From the NCBI RefSeq assembly GCF_014646355.1, contig NZ_BMNH01000019.1, positions 81,321 through 145,320 of the forward strand: a DNA stretch of 64,000 nt, read 5' to 3'. The DNA comes from Nonomuraea cavernae. GTDB lineage: Bacteria; Actinomycetota; Actinomycetes; Streptosporangiales; Streptosporangiaceae. Position numbers and translations under genes: made by a program. This document shows, in pieces, positions 55,239 to 64,000 of this stretch (position 1 is the stretch's first letter; the number at the start of each line of letters is the position of its first letter). The notes beneath the pieces were generated by a model that saw only the letters and a program-made list of their open reading frames with translations, had not been told where the DNA came from and searched no databases.

Positions 55239-55305
55239 GCCGTCCTCCGCAGGATTCCCGCCCCTCCGATGATCAATCCCATGGGCTGGGCGATGTAGCA
55301 CAGCG

Positions 55306-55332
55306 GTAACAGGAGAGACCCGTCGGCGAAAC
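55306..55332 (+). promoter_or_regulatory. Partial GlnR-type box upstream of nnaR
   Basis: GTAAC-n6-GACCC-n6-GAAAC has the 11-bp periodicity of the actinobacterial GlnR consensus (gTnAC-n6-GaAAC repeated), with a weak middle half-site. In Streptomyces the nnaR-type gene is a nitrogen-assimilation regulator working with GlnR, so the position makes sense. The remaining leader up to 55452 also holds a GGCCGGG/CCCGGCC stem-loop (about 55393-55415). Confidence 0.35.
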
Positions 55333-55452
55333 GGCGTGAAAGCACTATCTCAGGGTGATCTCACTTCGGATTCACGTGCGTGTGATGCCTGGCCGGGTGC
55401 TCGGGGCCCGGCCGGACGCACCGGCCCAGCCGATCCACCTGGAGGTGTCCGC

Positions 55453-56670
55453 GTGAGCGCGCTCCCCCCTGAGGACTTCACCCCGCCGTACGATCCCGCC
55501 GGCACGGGGCCGCGAGATCCCGCCGCCGAACGCCGGCACGAGACCGCGCCCGACGCGCTGTCCGGGTTCACCATCGGCGTCACCGCGACCCGCAGGCGCG
55601 AGGAGTTCGGCGCGCTCCTCGAACGGCGCGGCGCCCGCGTCGTGAGCGCTCCGGCGATCCGGCTGGTGCCGCTCGCCGAGGACTCCGGCCTGCTGGCCGC
55701 CACCCAGGCCACCCTGTCGGGGCCCGTCGACGACGTGGTGGTCACCACGGGCGTGGGCTTTCGCGGCTGGATGGCCGCCGCCGAGGGCTGGGGCCTGTCC
55801 GCCGACCTCGGCGTCCATCTGTCGCGAGCCCGCATCCTGACCCGGGGTCCCAAGGCCAGGGGCGCGGTGCGCGCCGCCGGACTGGACGACCACTGGACCC
55901 CGGCCACCGACTCGTGCCTGGAGGTCAAGCAGCACCTGCTGGCCCAGGACCTGCGCGGCCGCCGCATCGCGGTGCAACTGCACGGTGAGCCGCTGACCGA
56001 GTTCGTCGGCGACCTGCGGGAGGCCGGCGCCGAGGTGATCGAGATCCCGGTCTACCGGTGGCTGCCCTACCGTGACATCGCGCCGCTGCGCCGCCTCATC
56101 ACCCAGACGATCTCCGGCGCCGTCGACGCCGTCGCCTTCACCAGCGCGCCCGCCGTGCACGCCATGCTCGGCGCCGCCCGCGCCGAGAACCTGGAGGAGC
56201 CGCTCCTGGCCGCGTTCGGCGGCCGGGTGGTGGCCGCCTGCGTCGGCCCGGTCACGGCCGACCCGCTGACCTCGCGTGGCGTACGGACCCTGCAGCCCGA
56301 ACGGGCCAGGCTCGGCGCGCTGGCCCGCGCGCTGGCCAGACACCTGCCCGAGCACGGCGTGACCCGGGTGGTCGCGGGCGGGCACCGGCTGGAGATCCGC
56401 GGCCACGCGGTGGTGGTCGACGGCGAGCTCCGGCCGCTGCCGCCCGCGCCGATGTCGGTGCTCAAGCGGCTGGCCGACAAGCCCGGTCACGTGGTGTCCA
56501 GAGCCGAGCTGCGTACCGTCCTGCCGGGCAGCCTGGCCAGGGACTCCGCCGAGCACGCGGTCGAGATGGCCATCACCCGGCTGCGCCGCGCCCTCGGCGC
56601 CGGGGGAGTCGTCGAGACGGTCGTCAAGCGCGGCTACCGGCTCGCCTGCTCGCACGAGGCGGGCCTGTGA
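55453..56670 (+). CDS. nnaR: NnaR-type regulator: HemD-like domain plus winged helix
   Basis: The 405-residue protein joins a uroporphyrinogen-III synthase-like domain (about 40-300: GFTIGVTATRRREEFGALLERRGARVV, TTGVGFRGW, AVAFTSAPAVHAM) to a C-terminal OmpR-type winged helix (about 315-400: MSVLKRLADKPGHVVSRAELRTVL, VVETVVKRGYRLA). This is the architecture of Streptomyces NnaR and mycobacterial Rv0260c. NnaR assists GlnR in switching on nitrate/nitrite assimilation genes. Whether it still makes uroporphyrinogen III is unclear. GTG 55453 has GGAGGTG upstream. Its stop overlaps the chelatase start (GTGA). Confidence 0.88.
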   Translation: MSALPPEDFTPPYDPAGTGPRDPAAERRHETAPDALSGFTIGVTATRRREEFGALLERRGARVVSAPAIRLVPLAEDSGLLAATQATLSGPVDDVVVTTGVGFRGWMAAAEGWGLSADLGVHLSRARILTRGPKARGAVRAAGLDDHWTPATDSCLEVKQHLLAQDLRGRRIAVQLHGEPLTEFVGDLREAGAEVIEIPVYRWLPYRDIAPLRRLITQTISGAVDAVAFTSAPAVHAMLGAARAENLEEPLLAAFGGRVVAACVGPVTADPLTSRGVRTLQPERARLGALARALARHLPEHGVTRVVAGGHRLEIRGHAVVVDGELRPLPPAPMSVLKRLADKPGHVVSRAELRTVLPGSLARDSAEHAVEMAITRLRRALGAGGVVETVVKRGYRLACSHEAGL

Positions 56671-57407
56671 CGCCGGCGCTCGTCCTGGCCGCCCACGGCA
56701 CGCGCAGCGAGGCGGGGGAGCGGACCCTGTCAGACCTGGCCGGCGCGGTGCGCGCGGTCCGCCCCCGGCAGCGCGTCGAGCTGGCCTACCTGGAGATCAG
56801 CAGGCCGCTGCTCGCCGACGTCCTGTCCGCCACGCCCGGCCGCGCCGTCCTCGGCTCGACCGTGTGCGCCGTGCCCGGTCCGGTCGTCGTGGTGCCCCTG
56901 CTCCTCACGGGCGGCTACCACGTGCACGCCGACCTGCCCGGCGTGATCGCCGAGCACCGCCCCGACGCGCTCGTCGCCCCGCCACTGGGGCCGCACCGGC
57001 TGCTCACCACGGCGCTGGCCCGGGGGCTGGCCCGCGCCGGGCTGCGGTCCACGGACGCGGTCGTCCTCGGCGCGGCGGGCTCGTCCAACCCCTCGGCGCT
57101 GGCCGACGTGCGGGCGGCGGCCCACCGGCTGGCCGTACGGCTGGCGCGGCCGGTCACGGCGGCGTTCGCCTCGGCGGGCGCCCCCTCGCTGGAGGAGGCG
57201 CTGGAGCGGGTCAGGCAGGGCCCGGCCGGCCGGGTGGCCGTCGCCTCCTACCTGCTGGCCCCCGGCTTCTTCCACGACCGGCTCGTCGCGGCCGGCGCAG
57301 ACCTGGTGAGCGAACCCCTGGGCGCGGACCCGGACGTGGCGGCCCTGGTCTGGAGGCGCTTCGACGAGACGGCGGCGGCCCTGGCCGGACGGGCGGTGAG
57401 CGCCTGA
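56667..57407 (+). CDS. CbiX/SirB-like sirohydrochlorin chelatase
   Basis: The 246-residue protein has the type II chelatase HGTRSEAG at the N-terminus (His10), a second half with LGAAGSSNP, and LLTGGYHVHADLPG with the second conserved His. It would insert Fe2+ (siroheme for nitrite or sulfite reductase) or Co2+ into sirohydrochlorin. Overlap with nnaR suggests siroheme supply for nitrite reduction; the homologous pair is Rv0260c-Rv0259c in mycobacteria. Confidence 0.88.
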   Translation: MTPALVLAAHGTRSEAGERTLSDLAGAVRAVRPRQRVELAYLEISRPLLADVLSATPGRAVLGSTVCAVPGPVVVVPLLLTGGYHVHADLPGVIAEHRPDALVAPPLGPHRLLTTALARGLARAGLRSTDAVVLGAAGSSNPSALADVRAAAHRLAVRLARPVTAAFASAGAPSLEEALERVRQGPAGRVAVASYLLAPGFFHDRLVAAGADLVSEPLGADPDVAALVWRRFDETAAALAGRAVSA

Positions 57408-57518
57408 CGGGCCGGTCGGCGGACCTGGCGGCGCCGCCGTGACCGGCCGCCCGGCGGCGTCGCCCGGGACCGGTGCGCGGACGGGCCGCGCGGAGCCGGA
57501 CGGGAGCGTACGGGAGGG

Positions 57519-58079
57519 TCAGGCCGGTTGCCCGCCGGGCTCCAGGCGCAGCTCGCGGACGATCTGCTCCGCCGCCGCGTCGGGCGGCGGGACCGCCTCG
57601 TCGCCCACGAACATCGCGATGTAGGCGTGGTGGAAGCAGCCCGCGAGCAGCAGCCGGGCGGTCGCCACCGGGTCCACCCCGGCCACCACGCGGCCGGCGC
57701 GCTGCTCCGCCTCCAGGTAGGAGGCCAGCGGGACGATCTCCGCCATCGGCCCGAGCCCGTGGTCGCGCAGTGCCTCACGGAACCGCACGGTCACGTGGGG
57801 CGAGGTGAAGGCGGGCAGCGCGGCCGACTGCACCTCCCCGTAGTAGTCGATGCCCGCCCGCACGATGGGGATCAGGTTGTCGGCCACCCTGCCCTGGCCC
57901 ACCCGGTGGGCCAGGTCGTGCAGGACGCTGAGCCAGAAGGGGAGGCGATACTGCAGGAGCGCGAGGAAGTGGTCCACCGACCCGCCCGGGCGCTCGTTCC
58001 TGACGGACAGAGCCATCTCCAGGACGCGCCGCCTGGCGTCCTGGCTTCGCTGGTGCGGATCTACGTGGGAGGTCGCCAT
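57519..58079 (-). CDS. TetR-like protein without a recognisable DNA-binding domain
   Basis: The 186-residue all-helical protein resembles the ligand-binding half of TetR regulators, with FRPEALRDH-like (VRFREALRDHGLGPMAEI), DPVATARLLLAGCFHHAYIAMFVG and a final EQIVRELRLEPGG. The expected HTH after RRRVLEMALSVRNER is not visible; the sequence passes straight to DHFLALLQYRLPFWL. Either the HTH has been lost by deletion or it is highly diverged. Upstream in-frame DNA gives no HTH before a stop. A TetR-style palindrome lies upstream at 58166. Confidence 0.7.
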   Translation of the reverse strand: MATSHVDPHQRSQDARRRVLEMALSVRNERPGGSVDHFLALLQYRLPFWLSVLHDLAHRVGQGRVADNLIPIVRAGIDYYGEVQSAALPAFTSPHVTVRFREALRDHGLGPMAEIVPLASYLEAEQRAGRVVAGVDPVATARLLLAGCFHHAYIAMFVGDEAVPPPDAAAEQIVRELRLEPGGQPA

Positions 58080-58165
58080 GAGTTGGCCTAACGGTGCGCA
58101 GTCACACGGGCAGGGGCGTCACGGGGTCGGCGAAGGTCCGCCTTCAGGAGGCGGATAGGGGTCCC

Positions 58166-58180
58166 AACTTGGTGCAAGTT
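58166..58180. promoter_or_regulatory. Operator candidate AACTTG-GTG-CAAGTT
   Basis: A perfect 6-bp inverted repeat with a 3-nt centre lies in the 158-bp gap upstream of the TetR-like gene. Beside it is a second stem-loop (TCCGCCT/AGGCGGA, 58137-58155) and an AT-rich TAATAAT stretch near 58195, suited to a promoter. Confidence 0.45.
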
Positions 58181-58237
58181 TGTACGGTCCCCGATTATTA
58201 CCCTTAACTCGTGAAAAATCCGTCAATTGGCGGCAAG

Positions 58238-59092
58238 TCAGCTGTCAGTGTCGGTGTCCCGGTGTCTCAGGTAGCGCTCGAACTCGGCCGCGATCGCGTC
58301 GCCACTGGCCTCGGGCAGCTCGGCGGCGTCCTTGCGTTCCTCGAGCTCCTTGACGTACTCGGCCACCTCGCTGTCCTGCGAGGCGAGCTCGTCGACGCCG
58401 CGCTCCCACGCGCGGGCCTCCTCGTCGAGATCGCCGAGCGGCATCGGGATCTCCAGCACGTCCTCCAGGCGGCGCAGCAGCGCCACCGTGGCCTTGGGGT
58501 TGGGCGGCTGCGCCACGTAGTGGGGGACCGAGGCCCACAGCGAGATCGCGCTGAGGCCGGCCTCGCCGAACGCGTGCTGCAGCACGCCCACGATGCCCGT
58601 CGGGCCCTCGTAGCGGCTGAGCTCCAGGTTGGTCGAGCGGGCCAGGCCCTCGTCGGTGGCGCCGCCGATGACCGGCACCGGACGGGTGTGCGGGGAGTCG
58701 TTGAGCAGGGCGCCCAGCATGACGGCGAACTCGACGCCCAGCTCGCGGCAGACCTCGATGATGTCGGCGCAGAACGAGCGCCAGCGCATGTTGGGCTCGA
58801 TGCCGCGCAGCAGCACCACGTCGTGATCGAGGCCGGGCGGGCGGGCGCGCAGCAGCCGCGTGGTCGGCCAGATGATCGACCTGGTCAGCCCGTCGCCCAT
58901 CTCCACGACCGGGCGGGTGACCTGGAAGTCGTAGTAGTCGTCCGGATCGAGTGCCACCAGGGGCTCGGCCTTCCAGGCGGACTCGAGATGGGCGATCACA
59001 CCGCTCGAGGCCTCGCCCGCGTCGTTCCACCCCTCGAACGCGGCAATCAGCACCGGATCGACGAGCTCGGGGAGCCCTTCGAGCTCGATCAC
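58238..59092 (-). CDS. PAC2-family protein
   Basis: The 284-residue protein matches the archaeal/actinobacterial PAC2 family related to proteasome-assembly chaperones: PVLIAAFEGWNDAGEASSGVIAHLE at the N-terminus, DYYDFQVTRPVVEMGDG, LLRGIEPNMRWRSFC and GALLNDSPHTRPVPVIG. The exact job in actinobacteria is unknown. The C-terminal 60 residues are acidic and probably helical. ATG 59092 has AGGAGGCGA upstream. Confidence 0.9.
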   Translation of the reverse strand: MIELEGLPELVDPVLIAAFEGWNDAGEASSGVIAHLESAWKAEPLVALDPDDYYDFQVTRPVVEMGDGLTRSIIWPTTRLLRARPPGLDHDVVLLRGIEPNMRWRSFCADIIEVCRELGVEFAVMLGALLNDSPHTRPVPVIGGATDEGLARSTNLELSRYEGPTGIVGVLQHAFGEAGLSAISLWASVPHYVAQPPNPKATVALLRRLEDVLEIPMPLGDLDEEARAWERGVDELASQDSEVAEYVKELEERKDAAELPEASGDAIAAEFERYLRHRDTDTDS

Positions 59093-59166
59093 GTGTCGCC
59101 TCCTGTCTCCTCCGTCGCGCTAAGCCTATGCGGTGAGGAGGCGCTCATGTCACGTGGTGACGACGA

Positions 59167-59628
59167 TCAGTGGCGCCCGCCGGACGTGGTGTGGACGATC
59201 AGCACGTCACAAGCCGCGCGGTGGGTCACCGCGGACGGCACCGAGCCGATCAGCCGGCCCGCCAGGCTGTTGAGCCCGCGGTTGCCGACCACGAGCAGAT
59301 CCGCGTGCCGGCGGCCGGCCAGCGAGATCAGCACGTCGACCGGATCGCCCTCCTCGGCCGCGAGGACGATGTCGGTCGCTCCGGCCGCCACGGCGTGCTC
59401 GCGGGCCGCGCGCAGCGCGTCGTCGGCCGGTGTGGAGCCGTTGATCTTGTAGGCGAGCTCGCCGAGCCGTTCGGCCGCGGCCGAACGCTCGCTCTCCCTC
59501 ATCGGAAGGTACGCGCAGGCCAGGACGAGGGTGGCGCCGGTCGCCCCGGCCAGGGACGCGGCGGCGCGGACGGCGCGGAAGGAGGAGGCGGAACCGTCGG
59601 TGCCGACCAGGACGGTGCGATAGGCCAT
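59167..59628 (-). CDS. Universal stress protein (UspA family)
   Basis: The 153-residue protein has VLVGTDGSASSFRAVRAAA at the N-terminus and the ATP-binding G-x2-G-x9-G-(S/T) motif in VGNRGLNSLAGRLIGSVPSAV, so it probably binds ATP as a dimer. Members respond to hypoxia and other stress. Two CAATTG repeats lie within the 76-bp gap to metH (59635-59659) and could be regulatory. Confidence 0.93.
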   Translation of the reverse strand: MAYRTVLVGTDGSASSFRAVRAAASLAGATGATLVLACAYLPMRESERSAAAERLGELAYKINGSTPADDALRAAREHAVAAGATDIVLAAEEGDPVDVLISLAGRRHADLLVVGNRGLNSLAGRLIGSVPSAVTHRAACDVLIVHTTSGGRH

Positions 59629-59692
59629 CAGAACCCCAATTGGACGTGATGTTCAATTGACTGTCGGCAGAATAGCGTTCCCGGGCAGCCGT

Positions 59693-59698
59693 TAGGCT
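59693..59698 (+). promoter_or_regulatory. -10 box of leaderless metH
   Basis: TAGGCT lies 6 nt before the metH ATG. With so short a leader there is no room for a B12 riboswitch. Confidence 0.45.
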
Positions 59699-59704
59699 TG
59701 GCGC

Positions 59705-63169
<3,465 letters not shown>

Positions 63170-63180
63170 CCGCCTCGACG

Positions 63181-63203
63181 GCCCCCGGTCCCCGGCCGGG
63201 GGC
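63181..63203 (+). terminator. Stem-loop terminator after metH
   Basis: GCCCCCGG and CCGGGGGC pair perfectly around TCCCCGG, followed by TTT, 12 nt after the metH stop. Confidence 0.7.
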
Positions 63204-63243
63204 TTTCGCGACGGCGCTCATGGGACAACCGATCGGGGGATGC

Positions 63244-63888
63244 ATGGAAGCGGTCTTCTTCGACATGGACGGGCTGCTGGTCGACACCGAGAAGGTGTGG
63301 CTGGAGATCGAGACCGCCGTGATGGGGCGGCTCGGGAGCGCGTGGACCCCCGAGCACCAGGTCCAGCTCGTCGGCGGCTCGATGGAGCGCACGGTCGCGT
63401 ACATGCTGGCCGTGTCCGGCTCGTCGGTCGCACCCGAGACGCTGCGCGAATGGATGATCGAGGGCATGGTGGAGCGGTTGTCCGGCGGTGTGCGGATCAT
63501 GCCGGGCGCCGCCGAGCTGCTCGACGCCCTGCGCGACGACGGCGTCCCGGTCGCGCTGGTCACCTCGTCGCTCCGGGAGATCGCCGACGCCGTGCTCAAG
63601 GACGTCGGCCGTGACCGCTTCGACCTCGTCGTCACGGCCGACGACGTCACCCGCACCAAGCCGCACCCCGAGCCCTACCTGACCGCCGCGGGGCTGCTGG
63701 ACGTGCGGCCGGCCCGCTGTGTGGTGCTGGAGGACTCACCCAACGGCGTCGCAGCGGCCGCGGCGGCGGGCTGCGCGGTGGTCGCGGTGCCCAGCCTGCT
63801 GCCGATCGACCCGGCGCCGGGGCGGCTGGTCGTCTCCTCGCTCGCGTCCGTCGGGATCCCTCACCTGCGCACCCTGATCGGCGCCTGA
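63244..63888 (+). CDS. HAD-superfamily phosphatase (beta-phosphoglucomutase-like)
   Basis: The 214-residue protein has the HAD motifs FFDMDGLLVDTE (Asp7 nucleophile and Asp9), VALVTSSLRE (Ser/Thr motif II), KPHPEPYLTAAGLL (Lys motif III) and VVLEDSPNGVAAAAAAG (motif IV). The cap lies between residues about 15 and 80. This subgroup removes phosphate from sugar phosphates or similar metabolites; substrate unknown. The ATG at 63244 follows CGGGGGATGC. Confidence 0.9.
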   Translation: MEAVFFDMDGLLVDTEKVWLEIETAVMGRLGSAWTPEHQVQLVGGSMERTVAYMLAVSGSSVAPETLREWMIEGMVERLSGGVRIMPGAAELLDALRDDGVPVALVTSSLREIADAVLKDVGRDRFDLVVTADDVTRTKPHPEPYLTAAGLLDVRPARCVVLEDSPNGVAAAAAAGCAVVAVPSLLPIDPAPGRLVVSSLASVGIPHLRTLIGA

Positions 63889-63900
63889 ACGCGTCCCCTA

Positions 63901-64000
63901 GGCCGTGTTTCATAAGGCGCGGAGCCACTGGTTGATGGCGGCGATGGTGAGTGTGGCCTCGTAGCGGACGGCGAGCTTGTCATAGCGGGTGGCCATGCCA
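63901..64000 (-). mobile_element. IS5-type insertion sequence, right part only
   Basis: The end begins GGCCGTGTTTCATAA at 63901, directly after CCCCTA, and looks like an IS terminal inverted repeat. It holds the 3' end of a transposase gene on the minus strand whose translated tail is MATRYDKLAVRYEATLTIAAINQWL, a familiar end for IS5-family transposases. The rest is outside the window. The insertion lies 13 nt after the HAD gene. Confidence 0.7.
63910..64000 (-). CDS. IS5-family transposase, C-terminal fragment (runs off window)
   Basis: About 30 codons are visible (tail ...RYDKLAVRYEATLTIAAINQWLRAL, stop 63910-63912). The catalytic DDE residues lie outside the window. Completeness cannot be judged. 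Confidence 0.7.
   Translation of the reverse strand, partial: GMATRYDKLAVRYEATLTIAAINQWLRAL

Noticed and set aside
59629..59704. B12 riboswitch before metH
   Set aside because: The 76-bp gap is too short and the transcript appears leaderless.

Overview
The window is chromosomal DNA of a high-GC actinomycete. The main markers are a mycothiol ligase gene (mshC, 41597-42820), a WhiB-family gene, a fabG-inhA pair, a PAC2-family protein, an actinobacterial VLRF1 protein, an NnaR-type regulator, and many start codons placed 6-8 nt after a TAnnnT -10 box (leaderless mRNAs). Gene content fits the Streptosporangiales best, but that placement is inference. No rRNA, tRNA or CRISPR was seen.

Layout. 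1-2.1 kb: hisE and hisG, then an acVLRF1 peptidyl-tRNA hydrolase. 2.1-5.9 kb: a decamer repeat, a divergent NmrA-like/TetR pair, and an ABC-F ATPase preceded by what looks like a leader-peptide attenuator. 6-19.8 kb: enoyl-CoA hydratase, ABC exporter, sulfotransferase, LD-carboxypeptidase, GH15 hydrolase, membrane proteins, peptide transporter, acyl-CoA ligase and two secreted proteins. 20-27 kb: a benzaldehyde/vanillin-type dehydrogenase, the wreck of a NarL-type two-component system, two ion transporters and a phosphodiesterase. 27-31.4 kb: rtcB, moaA, a mobA-DUF6457 fusion, a 6C-like small RNA with three C-rich loops, a DUF3099 gene and dodecin. 31.5-42.8 kb: a lipoprotein amidohydrolase, tldD/tldE, fabG-inhA, a Pro-rich surface protein, an aldo/keto reductase, the phosphatase-DUF3090-SCO1664 operon, a broken NRDE gene and mshC.

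42.8-54.5 kb is the most distinctive block: a minus-strand run of tightly overlapping genes (carbamoyltransferase, GT2, GT9, GT4, gmhA, hldE, SDR, GT9, UDP-glucuronate-decarboxylase-like enzyme, cysteine hydrolase) and, from the same divergent promoter region, gmhB plus another glycosyltransferase. Together gmhA, hldE and gmhB encode a complete route to ADP-D-glycero-beta-D-manno-heptose. In an organism without LPS this points to a heptose-containing, probably carbamoylated glycan or glycosylated metabolite.

54.5-64 kb: whiB, peptide deformylase, nnaR with a siroheme-type chelatase and a possible GlnR box, a TetR-like protein without a visible HTH, a PAC2 protein, a universal stress protein, B12-dependent metH, a HAD phosphatase, and the end of an IS5-type element running off the window.

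Start codons were chosen from ribosome-binding sites, family alignment from memory, overlaps and leaderless promoter spacing. No database search was possible, so family names rest on recognised motifs.
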